Shown: in pieces, positions 39,699 to 51,100 of the stretch | Position numbering within the stretch: the stretch's first letter is position 1 | Layout of the letters: the number at the start of each line of letters is the position of its first letter | Source of the DNA: Dryocosmus kuriphilus | Taxonomy: Eukaryota > Arthropoda > Insecta > Hymenoptera > Cynipidae | Reading direction: 5' to 3' | Assembly: GCA_038277395.1 (NCBI GenBank) | Contig: CM076195.1 | Span: 53,763,551 to 53,827,550 of the forward strand | DNA: 64,000 nucleotides | Notes under the pieces: model-generated | Databases searched by the model: none | What the model was told of the DNA's origin: nothing | Seen by the model: the letters and a program-made list of their open reading frames with translations, nothing else | Position numbers and translations under genes: made by a program

Positions 39699-41660
39699 TG
39701 ATGCTCCTTTCAGAAAAGAATTTTCTCCTTTCAGTTTTCTTGTTCTCCTCTATGATTAATCATCAAGGGCGGGGATGATTAAGGCATTTGACCACATCTC
39801 GCATTTCCTTTGGTAAAAGGGGGCTTATCCTGTTCTACTCTTCTTTTCATTCCAAGGGAGAAAATCTAGCTTATGCCGTTCTTAGGTAAAAATGGAGAAA
39901 CCATGGCCGTTGATCTTCCGGCTTCCGCTCACTACTCTGACAGGCTGCTATCCCTTCACATATAGGGATAAACCCTTGAAATTCAGCACCGTGGTGTATT
40001 ACGAGTACTTGGCACTGATGAGACAAGTCGGTGGGACATTGAGTGTCACCGTATTTTTGGACCTACAGAATTTTCAAGGACCCCTGGATTCGTACCAACG
40101 ATGATTTCAGCGCCTGTCAGACCTATGTCTACCCGGTTTCGGATTATTCTGCCTGCAGACAGTCACCGACTATGGTCTCGACGCTAAATTCTTGGTAGCC
40201 GAAAATCTGAAGGAGAAGGTGTCTAGGCATGCCACAGAGATGAAGCAGTACACTCACAAAGCAATGATCCCCAGCCTACCGATAGAAATGAGAAGTTGAA
40301 GAGCACAGCCACTACTGGAAATCCTGGGAGGGCTTGTTGGGCATATAGCGGGCCTAATGACCTAAAGTGACGGAGAGACCCTCAAAGCTGAAATTACCGA
40401 ACTCTATCAGGCTCAAGCAAACCCTCTACCATCTGGTTGGTAAGCAAACACACATAGCGAGAGCCCAGCTAAAAGGAATTCACGAACTCTTGAGGATGAA
40501 TTCGGCATGATGGACAACAGTCCCAGAACAATCTGAGGTTGGAAAATCTGACGCGGGCCGTTGATGAGCTTAAATAAGCCGAAGCACTTACACGCGTGTT
40601 CAGGACAATAGGTATCCAGGACCATCATCCCAGACTTGAGCTCCTTACCCCAGGATCCCACTTGAACCTCTAGGAATTATGTAACATAGTCACCGTCACA
40701 GCCATCTGCAAAAAGGAAATCCTGAGTATACCAGTGGACATTCCAGTACTGAAACAATCCTACTATTTTGCATACCAGTTACATCCAGCACCTGTGTTTT
40801 CAATAGTACTAGGGAATAGCTCAGGGAGTGCTTAGATCCTGCCAAGCTGCTCCCACGTTGCCGTTGGAGAATCCCAATGGACTTACGTTCTGTTGGACAT
40901 TCAGGGCATAGAATCCTGCAAAAGGACCCTCCACTATAGGATATATACAGACAATTCACCCGTCAACAGAAATGCTCACTATCAAACGTGTGAGAGCGAG
41001 CTGCTGCTGAACTCTTCAACAACAGTTCTCCGCAGGTGCGAAATCCGAGTGACTTACAGTAAAGAGTCGGAATGGGTGCTCTTCGACTCCTTGAATGGGT
41101 GGCTCTCTTCCCTATCGAGCCCTTGTCCACCGAGCGAAGGTGCCTCAATCAAACTAAGCCTATTATCAGTTTGAAGGAATTTGGGCTAATATAAATCGCG
41201 CCTGGATGTCATCTCAAAACGCATGAAAAACATTCTACGGAGTGGTAAGCAGAACCGGATCAACGGAAGTCACCTCTCTTCTATCTAATCTGGCTGAACG
41301 GTCGCCACTTTTGAGGGAGCATGGGGATCCCATTGCGAAGGACTTGAAGGAAGAGCAAGCCTAAAGGATAGCTCCTTCAAGGATGAAACCTTTTTACCCA
41401 AAGGGGGAACACTGGATGACATGGAAAGGAATATTAATGAGATGAACCTAAGAGGATGAGCGACGGCCCACCACCTAACGCTGATCCAAGGTTTTTACGT
41501 TGGTTTGGCTCTACTCGCCATTGCCTTCCGTTACTACTGCTGCCATCCTCGTGTCAGACTTAAAGCCGCCATGGTGGGTTATAAGAACCACCCAAGGAAC
41601 CTTCTCAAAATAACTGCTCGCCAGATCTTTATTATTTTCTTGTCATTTAGCACGTTGTAG
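39699..41660 (+). pseudogene. env: Envelope-like gene (probably of E1), decayed
   Basis: A signal-peptide-like start (EKNFLLSVFLFSSMINHQ) lies at about 39699-39776. Frame 39892-40104 carries VVYYEYLALMRQVGGTLSVT then VFLDLQNFQG, the N-terminal YY..LG..R.......LDL pattern of errantivirus/F-like Env. Near 40315-40400, LEILGGLVGHIAGLMT followed by DGETLKAEITELYQAQ resembles the fusion-peptide region and following helix. At 41481-41543 there is a single C-terminal transmembrane segment (FYVGLALLAIAFRYYCC) with a basic tail. Stops and frameshifts are frequent. Env of this class mediates particle entry; this copy is dead. Confidence 0.65.
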
Positions 41661-41760
41661 TCTTGCAAAAGCCTAAAAGTACGTGCCCCTCTTGACGTAA
41701 CTGTCCCTCAATCTCTGTAAGCGACTACCCTATTTCGCGGGGAACGTAAGGAAAAATAGC

Positions 41761-41790
41761 AAAGAGAGGGAAATCAAAGAAAAGGGGAAG
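41761..41790 (+). promoter_or_regulatory. Polypurine-tract candidate at the 3' end of E1
   Basis: A 30-base, almost pure purine stretch (ending AAAGAAAAGGGGAAG) lies about 100 bp after the env tail, where a polypurine tract is expected before a 3' LTR. The sequence after it (TAAAATCATC) does not begin with a clear TG, and no matching 5' LTR was found. Confidence 0.45.
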
Positions 41791-43170
41791 TAAAATCATC
41801 TATGAACCCTACGATCTCTCTCTCCTCCTCTTCACGTACATATCCATACATGAATAACAGAAAAGGGGAAAAAAAACACTCTTTTTTTGGAAGAGAGAAA
41901 ATAAGTCTAGCTGAAATTACCGAACATCTCCCTCTACGGCCACCTTCATTCTCGATTCGCCCTAAACTTCGGGGACGAAGTAATAAAATTACAATGTGGA
42001 TCGTTACCAGAGACTCCCCCCCCCCCCCCCCCCCCCGATCCTAAAATACATTTTTGGTTATTCTTGTTCTCCGAGTTAATGTAGCTTGAAATAGTATTTC
42101 AAGCTATATTAATTCAGACTCTGTGCAAATTATAAAGTCTCCCTTTATTCACTCGTAACCCGAGAGCTTACTTTTGGAATGGCTATGTAGTATTCCAAGC
42201 TCCCGAGGAACTAGCCTGCGAGCCGACCTTTAGAATTAAGGAGGCTATAACCTAAAAGAAAGGTTAAGGAAACAATATTGCCCGAAATTGATTCTCGGTT
42301 AATTCCCTTTATTTTTTTTTTAGTTGCTAAAGGAAGGTTGATAGGGATGTGAATTCCATTCAATTATATAAGGGTGAACTGCACAAAGCTATGCGTGTGA
42401 AAGTTTGAGTGCATGCATGTGTGGATAGACGCAGGTGTGGATAAAACCCAACCTGAGGTAGAAAGATAGAAATAGGGGAAGGGAAATTAAGTTTATAAAA
42501 TCGATTCTTAAACCTGTAATGAAAATTATGTTCAATCTAAAAAGAACAAGGGTGCACTTATACTCGCCACGCTAGCAAGCATACACACACATTCGTAGGC
42601 ACCGCACTCTATCTCTCTCTCGCCAACGCCTTACATTGCGCTATCTCCTTGTCGCGCATAACCACGTTGTTCTCAACGGCTACCACGACTACTGCGAGCC
42701 TCTACGGTTCAAACATGGCCTTCTCTCTCTTCTTTCTCTTTCCATACTATCCTCGCATAGTTCCGTCTCTCTCTTTACTATACACGCTATCCACCGTACC
42801 GCTTGACAGTAAAACGCACGTGGTAAAATCAAAACAACACCACGTGCGCTCTCAGCGAAAAACGTAATGCCAGTATGTTTAATTTCCCACGTTTAAATGA
42901 AGGTTGAAAATAATAAATACTTAATTCTAAGTTGAAAATTCCAACCTGCACTGATTCTGATGCGAATTGAAATTCAAAAAATTTATTTTTATAAATATAA
43001 AAGACTTAAAAGCACTTTACTTCTGTAAGGTGCTGACGAGGTTTCTGCCTCGCAGGTGCGAAGTCCACGGTAGGAAGTTAGGCTACCTGGCTAGTCAAAC
43101 TTGTAAACGCTGCTTTGACTCTCACGGCATATCCCTAACTTCCTAAATAAAATTCCGCAATTCTGCAAAT
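41791..43170. other. Possible 3' LTR of E1 or unrelated repeat sequence
   Basis: Contains a C21 tract (42016-42036), a perfect 12-bp-arm inverted repeat (42082-42106) and CT-rich runs (42605-42750). Short plus-strand frames at 41802-42044 and 42649-42867 lack recognised domains. Confidence 0.3.
42082..42106. repeat. Perfect inverted repeat, 12-bp arms
   Basis: TAGCTTGAAATA, one central G, then TATTTCAAGCTA. It would form a hairpin with almost no loop or a cruciform. Confidence 0.9.
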
Positions 43171-44300
43171 ATCCCTACCTGGATCACCCCAACTGTGAAC
43201 TGTCGAGATTCATCGGAAAAAAATCAAAATCGCAGTCACTTGAGCAAATTTGCATGAGCCAGATTAAATCCAACTTTTGCCCGTCCGTACGCCGGGATTT
43301 CGAATCAATCGGAATTTTTGAACGGCAACATGAAATCCATAAGTCGCAACGCGTTCTATCCTTGGTTAGCGAAAATATACTTTTCCGGACCAGTAACGGA
43401 AGCGACCCGCCGGGACGAATGGTTTGACCAAATAAAATCGGATTCGAAATTCGGACGGGACCGTTACGAGAACGTTTCTTCATCGCGTCTTATTCCGGCT
43501 TAGCGGGACTATATCTTTCCCGGACCGGCAACGGGAGTGACGTTTTTATCGTGTCCTATCCGGCCTAGTTAAAACGAAATTAAAAACAGCCTAGAAAATT
43601 TTACTCTTTTCCGAGTTTCAAAACGAGTCAGAGTAATCTTCTAAGAAGGCTAAGATTTTCTTTCACGATAACTGGATAAATTTTCTATTTCTCATACAAC
43701 TGAATCTAGAGATATAACAGGTGCTCGCGTATTATGTGGCTGTCGTGGGTGCCTAAACAAAAGGACTAAAGTGGGTTAATAAACCCACGAAAATAAAAGG
43801 TTTTCGTCCGCTTTGTCGACAATAAGGCTTTAAAAAGAACCAAAACCGCTTTCATTCTTTTTGGTTCATCGAATATATGTATGTGTGTGTTCAATGAGCG
43901 GTAGTTTAAGTCTTCTTTGTTGGTAAGCTGTATCGAACTTTTTTTTTGCTGGTACTTTTCTTCTTCCTCTACATGTCTGACACATTCTACCCATTGTAAA
44001 ACCTGCCCTTTCTGTTTTCCACTTTTTATGTACTCTTGATATTTTGTGATTTTGATGTGTTTTCGAAATAAAGTCAGTGTTCGGGAAAATTATTAATACA
44101 GAGTCGTTGCAGATACCACTTGCTGCGCCAAATCCGTTTTTGCTTTATATAATACGAGACACCAGCTCTCAGGCTGAGAGTAGGGATACTGGCCCACAAT
44201 AAAAATAAAATGACGGGAAGGATGAGTCTCTCGCCCTTCCTTCGGTTTAGAGGAAGGCCCCCCTTCCCGTGCAGTGATGCATTGATTCTTCGTTTCTTCC
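43171..44300. other. Unclassified region with a duplicated CCGGACC motif and a polyadenylation-like signal
   Basis: TTCCGGACCAGTAACGGAAG (near 43382) and TCCCGGACCGGCAACGGGAG (near 43518) are diverged direct repeats. GTGGGTT-AATA-AACCCAC near 43772 is a 7-bp stem with a 4-base loop. AATAAA occurs near 44067. The overlapping frames on both strands (43184-43503) are unrecognised. It may be LTR or non-coding element sequence. Confidence 0.3.
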
Positions 44301-46720
44301 ATTACATTTGCCCAAATATTTAGGAGGCATTTTTACTTTCCTAGGAGCAATATTAATAAAAGAGGGATAATTAAGTGGTTCTACCGTACGTGATAATCCA
44401 CATTACATCCTAAATAATCAACACTCATGTCGGTTAATGTACCCTTACCTTCTTGTGATGATTATAATATTTGATGCGCTCTCAGTAAAAAACTGAGATT
44501 GAGATGATCTGTAGAGATACTTCCAAGTAATCCCCGGATGGATAGGAGTATATTTTGTCCCATAAAAACTACCCTTGAGTCGATTATTTTACTTCATCTC
44601 TGTTCTTGAACTCAGAAAATAAAAAAAGTTTTATGAGCTCACAATTCATATACAAAACAACCATATAGAAGCATCGTTCACCTTCCCTTGAAATAATTAA
44701 TAAATAAAGCATCCCTTTAAAACAAACCTTGATTCAATTAACACACACTATCTCAGTTTATGGTACTAAGAAAATCTTTGTCAGAGAAGCAGCTATATGC
44801 AACTAAGACATACTCTGCGACAATTCGTTATATGAAATGTCTGGTTTTGGCAGTCAACTTTTTGACTGATCTCCTGTCGACATTTGCTTTGTCTTTATCA
44901 TTCAATTCGTCAGCCATTTTTTTCGTATTCCTTGTTTGAGCTAAGTCACTGTCGCGTTCACAGCGGTCGTTTCGAATTGTCTGGTTCCTTAGTCAACTGT
45001 ATGGTTGATCTGTGTATGAATTGTGAGCTCATACCATTCGTTTTATTTTTTTACTTCAAAAACTGGGATGAACTTCACCAATCGACTCGAGGGTTGTTTT
45101 TGTTGGGTATAATATATACCTATCCATCCGGAGATTATTTCACGCTGTCTCTACATACCACCTCTATCCCAGTTTTTGACTGGAAACACTTCAAAAATTA
45201 TAATGATCGCCAAAAAGTAAGGGTACATTAATTAATGCAAGGGTTGCTTATGAAGGGTGCAATGTGTGTATATTTTCACATGAAGTGTGCGCGGTGTCTT
45301 TGGATTTCTTTCAGAATCAAATTTATAAATGAAAACGAATAAATTCCATGTTCAATGATACTCAGAAATGCGGCAGCCGTAGACGCTTGGTGAGTGCGCA
45401 ACCACTGACAACACTACATTCAAAGACACACAGGACTTCAAGCTCAGATGCGAGTGAATTTCGGTTTATGGGGTTGAAAGAGGAATTTACAAGCCTTCAA
45501 TTTGAAACATTCTTTAAGGTTCTGTGACTTCGGGTTTGGTACCCACGGTTATCCAAATGTGGTAAAAAAAATTCCTTTTTAGGGGTGTCAATCCACATTT
45601 TATCAAAAACTTGACCTAATGAACAACTTTTGAGCCCATATTCGTGTTCAGTGCAAAAAAATTTATCGAAAACACCCAGTAAATTCCCGTAGGCAGACCG
45701 AAAGTTGAAATTTGCAGACCAGTGTAATCTAGAATATGAAACCCGTTCTGGAACTAAATTTCATTATGGCGTCCAGTACCGAGGAATATGAATACGTATA
45801 TGAACTTAATATTCGAGAATATAAGATAATAGGTATAAATATTGGCATTTGAGTGAAGTTTCAATGAAATATTAAAAACAGTAGTATAAGAAGTGATTAA
45901 TTGACGTATGAGTAATTACGACGTCTTCTTTTTAAAAAAAATTATATCATAATTAGTTTAATGTTCAATTCAGTGAAATATTCCTTACACTGTTTCGAAT
46001 GTTTGTGCTGCATTACTTCACATGCTAACACTCATACCTATTACCCTTCTTACGCATTTAAAATTACCAGTAATGATATAAGTAGAAGCATGTTTATAGT
46101 ATTTGATAAAGAGACTTGTTATTACACTTTAAAATATAATATTTATTCACATGTATGCCCAGCTAATCTTAAAGTAATAATAAAATTTCAGAAAGTTTCT
46201 TTTTGTACATAAAGCTAACAAACTCAAGCACTTTTGGAAAGATAGTAACACAGCGTAAACATAAAATATTGAAATAAGGAATTCGCAGAAAATATTCGCT
46301 ATATATTAAAAAAGTAGTACGGTTCCATTCAATACATAATTAAAAAAATATAAAGTGGCTTTAATATTATGAAATAGATTTATCTATTTTTTTGTAGCTT
46401 CTTTTTATATCGCAAAACAGCTTCCCTGCTCAAGTAATCTTGAGCTTTATCACCAGCATTTTGCCCATTCAACATTTGATTCAAAAATCTCCATCAACAT
46501 GGCACGTATTCAGTTGCAGTTAGGGTTGCGAACTATTCTGCTATCATTTAGTGGTCTATCTAGGGTAAATAACTCCTCTGACGAGCACTGAAATTATGTC
46601 TCAGTGCAAAAAGCAAAACACCTGTCACTTACCTTGAAAAAGTATGCGGGTATACTAATATACTTTAAAAAAATGCTCTTATAAGTTCCTTATTTATTGA
46701 AAATTAAGATAAAAAAAAAC
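44301..46720. other. AT-rich stretch, nothing recognised
   Basis: Frames at 44884-45231 (115 codons) and 45961-46212 (83 codons) show no recognisable domain, and their composition fits chance frames in AT-rich DNA. Short diverged duplicates of a TGTCTGGTT....AGTCAACT block occur near 44838 and 44979. No RNA gene seen. Confidence 0.4.
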
Positions 46721-47270
46721 ATGAGAACTAGGATGATACCGGGTGGTGTTTTGGGGTTTACCACACCGGGTGAGGAAGGTTTCTATCTAATCGGTGAAAG
46801 ATCCGATAGGTAGGGGTCGGTATCTAAGGAATCTGCCCTTTTGTTTTTGGGGATTCCACTGCAGTAGTTATGTTAGAGAGTCCAGCCAAAAAAAACATTT
46901 CCGCTCCTCCACTTGGAGTGTTGTAGAAGTCCCGAAATAGAGGGGGCGGGGGTATAACGTGGTACCTGGTACAGGTCACATGGCTTCCCCCTTTCCACCC
47001 TGAAGACCGATTTGAGCGGAAGCGGTGATGCAGTAAGGTGATGAGTTGACTCTATGTAACTGATCACCGACTCCGTGCTTGGCGCAGTGGTTAGCGCATC
47101 GGGCCTTCGAGCCGGAGATAAGGGTTCTGATGCTCACTCGCTACACTTCCAACACTCTACAGTCACTCTTCCTCTTCCATTCCCCAATACAGCATTCCCG
47201 GCTATAACGGTCAGCTAACCAAAGGTTAAAAATTCATATTGGAACGCATCACAACTTAATCATGATTAAG
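46721..47270 (+). mobile_element. SINE-like region with a tRNA-like head
   Basis: TGGCGCAGTGG (47080-47090) is a good RNA polymerase III A box, and GGTTCTGATGC (47123-47133) a degenerate B box 32 bp later, followed by a body to about 47220. The preceding 46721-47070 is GC-richer than its surroundings and structured (CACACCGGGTGAGG; GAAAGATCCGATAGG), and may be the body of another SINE or part of the same composite. Ends are approximate. Confidence 0.5.
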
Positions 47271-47489
47271 ATGCTGAGTAAAAAAAATCATGATTAGCTA
47301 ATCATGTATCTTATTGTAAAATTTATATTAAAATCTCGTTGTTTTTGTTTCTCATTCTGCAGCGCGGTGTTTTGTTTTATTTTCACAATCAAAGGGATTC
47401 TTTGATAATCTCAATGATGTTTCTTAACCTTCATACATCCATTGGTTGCAGCTTTGTGTTCCCGTAGTGGGAAAATCTTTTGGCTGTCT

Positions 47490-48190
47490 AATGTTGGATC
47501 TGGTCCAGATCTGGCTGCAGTCAGCCTTCAATGCATAAAAATTGCAAACTTTCAATGAGCCAAATTTTTTTCCACCATTTTCGAAAAATTAGCAGGATTT
47601 TTAAAATTACACAAAATATAAAATCAGCACTCCAAAAAGGAAATTTTTCATCCTCATCGCCTTGAGTGTCTAGTCTAGCCCAGATCTGGCACTGATAAGC
47701 CTCCCGGAATATAAAGACTGTTAAGCGTCCAAAAGAAAATTCTTCTTCACCGTTTTCGAAAAATTTTCTGGGTGTCTAAAAGTATGCGAAGTAAGAAACT
47801 AGACCCATAAAAATAATTTCTTATTATTATCATATTGACAGTCTAGTCTGGCCATGATATGGCACTGATAAGCCTTCCAGAATATAAAAATTGTTAATTG
47901 TCAAACAGACAATTTCTTTTACCATTTTTGGGAAAATATCACGTCGTCTAAAATAAATCAAAATAATAAAGTAACACTAAAAAACGCAGTTTTCTAATCT
48001 TATTGTCTTGAAAGTACAGTCTGGCCTGGATCTGGTGCATATCAGCTTTCAAAGCAAAAAGCTAAATGTCAATCGTCAAACTATTCTTACTGCATGTTAA
48101 CAAATATTTACAGAGTATCTAAAATGATTTAAAATTATACAAAATAAAATTTGTATTCTAAAAAATATTATTTTTTACAGTTTTATTAAG
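47490..48190 (+). repeat. Degenerate tandem repeat, about 173-bp unit, four copies
   Basis: Units start near 47497, 47674, 47845 and 48018 at TCTGGCCCAGATCTGGCACT-like sequence. Each continues GATAAGCC, then AATATAAA.ATTGTTAA, CCATTTTCGAAAAATTT and TCTAAAA.TA. Identity between units is low. It borders the long satellite but is not the same monomer. Confidence 0.75.
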
Positions 48191-51100
48191 AAAGAAAAGT
48201 GCCTCTACACTGAAAAACATCTGCACTGATGCCTGTACGGGCTCTAGTGTTGATGTAAATAGCGTACGAAGCGATGTGTATCAAGTTAGCAAAACAACTT
48301 TGGTAAATCACAACAAGCATACCTGATTAATTTGCCACTTACTTGTTGCTAATCATTTGCGTTAAAACAAATTATGTTGCTGACATTTTTAAAAAACTAC
48401 GAGGTGCTTCGCAAAGTTGACGTCAAGTTGGCGAAGCATCCGCCATAATGACTGTAATTTGCAAGATACGCTATTTTTGTTGAGGACTAAAAATTTGCCG
48501 CTTACCTGTTGCTAATTAGTTGCGCAAAAACAAAGTTTGTTGCTAACATTTTTTTTAAAATACGAGGTGCTTCGCTAATCTCACGTCAAGTTGGCGAAGC
48601 ATCCAAGCCTACAACTGTAATTTGCAAGATACGATATTTTCATTAAGGACTAAAAATTTGAAGCTTATTCGTTGCTAAATAGTTGCGCAAAAGCAAATTT
48701 TGTTGATAAAATTTTTTAAAAATTACGAGATGCATCGCTTAGTTGACGTCAAGTTGGCAAAGCATCCACCCCAATGACTGTAATTTGCAAGATAAGATAT
48801 TTTTGTTAAGGACTCAAAATTTGCAGCTTGTTTGTTGCTAATTAGCTGCGCAAGAACAAATTTTGTTGCTAACATTTTACAAAAATTACGAGGTGCTCCG
48901 CTAAGTTGACATCAAGTTGGCGAAGCATCTACCCCAATAACCTGCAATTTGCAACATACGATATTTTTCTAAAGGACTACAAATTTGCCGCTTATTTCTT
49001 GATAACTAATAGCGCAAAAACAAATTTTGTTGCTACAATTTTTTAAAAATTACGAGGTGCTTCGCTAAGTTGACGACAAGTTGGCGAAGACCCCACCCCA
49101 ATAAATTTAATTAGCAACATACGATATTTTTGATAAGGACTAAAAATTTGCCGCTTGTTTGTTGCTAATTAGTTGCGCAAGAACAAATTTTGTGCTAACA
49201 TTTTTTTAAAAATTACAAGGTGCTCCACGAAGTTGACGTCAAGTTGGCGAAGCATCTACCCCAATAACCTGTAATTTGCAACATACGATATTTTTCTTAA
49301 GGACTAAAAATTTGCCGCTTGTTTGTTGATAACTATTTGGGCAAAATCAAATTTTGTTGCTAAATTTTTTTAAAAATTACGAGGTGTTTCGCTAAGTTGA
49401 CGTCAAGTTGGTGAAACATTAACCCCAATAACTGTAGTTTGCAAGATACGATATTTTTGTTAAGGACTAAAAATTTGCCGCTTATTATTTGCTAATTAGT
49501 TGCGCGAAAACAAACCTTGTTCCTAAAATTTTTTTAAAATTACGAGGTGCTTCGCTAAGTAGAAGTCAAGTTGGCGAAGCATCTACCTCAATAACCTGTA
49601 ATTAGCAAAACACGATATTTTTGTTAAGGACTACAAATTTGCCGCATATTAGTTGATAGCTATTTGCGCAAAAGCAAATTTTGTTGTTAAACTTTTTTAA
49701 AAAATGCGAAGTGCTTCGCTAAGTTGACGTCAAGTTGGTGAAGCATCCACCCCAATAACTGTAATTTGCAACATATGATATTTTTGTTAAGGACTAAAAA
49801 TTTGCCGCCTACTTGTTGCTAATTAGTTGCGCAAAAAAAATTTTGTTGCTAACTTTTATTAAAAATTACGAAGTGCTTCGCTATGTTGACGTCAAGTTGG
49901 CGCAGCATCCACCCCAATAACTTTAATTTGCAGGAAACGATATTTTTGTTAAGTAGAAAAAATTTCCCGCTCACTTGCTGCTAATTAGTTGCGCAAGAAC
50001 AAATTTTGTTGCTAACATTTTTTAAAAAATACGAAGACCTACCCTAAGTTGACGTCAAGTTAGCGAAGCATCCACCCCAATAACTGTAATTTGCAAGATA
50101 CGATATTTTTGTTAAGGACTGAAAATTAGCCGCTTAAATGTTGTTAATTAGTTGCGCAAGAACAAATTTTGTTGCTAGGATTTATTAAAAATTACAAGGT
50201 GCTTTGTTAAGTAGACGTCAAGTTGGCGCAGCATCTACCCCAATAACTGTGATTTTCAAGAAACGATATTTATTTCAAGGACTAAAAATTTTCCGCTTAT
50301 TTGTTGCTAGTTCGTTGCGAAAAAACCAATTTTGTTGCTAAATTTTTTTAAAATTGCAAGGTGCTTCCCTAAGTTGACTTCAAGTTGGCAAAGGATTCAC
50401 CCCAATAACTGTAATTTGCAAGAAAAGATATTTTTTTTTCAAGGACTATAAATTTGCCGCTTATTTGTTGCTAATTCGTTGCGCAAAAACAAATTTTGTT
50501 GCTAAATTTTTTAAAAATCACGAGGTGCATCGCTTAATTGACGTCAAGTTGACGAAGCATCCATCCCAATAACTGTAATTTCCAAGATACGATATTTTTG
50601 TTAAGGAATAAAAATTTTCAGCCTATTTGTTGCTAATTAGTTGATAAAAACAAATTTTGTTGCTAAGATTTTTTAAAAAATACGAGGTGCTTCGCTGAGT
50701 TAACGTCTAGTTGCCCAGATATCCACCCCAATAACTGTAGCTTGCAAAATACGATATTTTTGTTCAGGACTAAAGATTTGCCGCTTATTTGGTGCGAATT
50801 AGTTGCGCAAAAACAAATTTTGTTCCGAAAATTTTTTTTAAAATCACGAGGTGCATGGCTTAGTTGACGTCAAGTTGACAAAGCATCCATCCCAATAACT
50901 CTAATTTCCAAGATACGATATTTTTGTTAAGGGCTAAAAATTTACCGATTATTTGTTGCAAATTAGATGCGCAAAACCAAATTTTTCTTTCTAACATTTT
51001 CTAAAAATTACGAGGTGCTTCGCTAGGTTGACGTCAATTTAGAGAAATATCCTCCCCAATGACTGTAGCTTGCAAGATACGATATTTTTGTTAAGGACTA

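Noticed and set aside
44884..45231. 115-codon plus-strand frame
   Set aside because: No recognisable domain, no supporting context, and composition expected by chance in AT-rich DNA.
47076..47140. Possible functional tRNA gene
   Set aside because: A and B boxes are present, but I could not fold a cloverleaf with an acceptor stem, and the B box is degenerate. A SINE head fits better.
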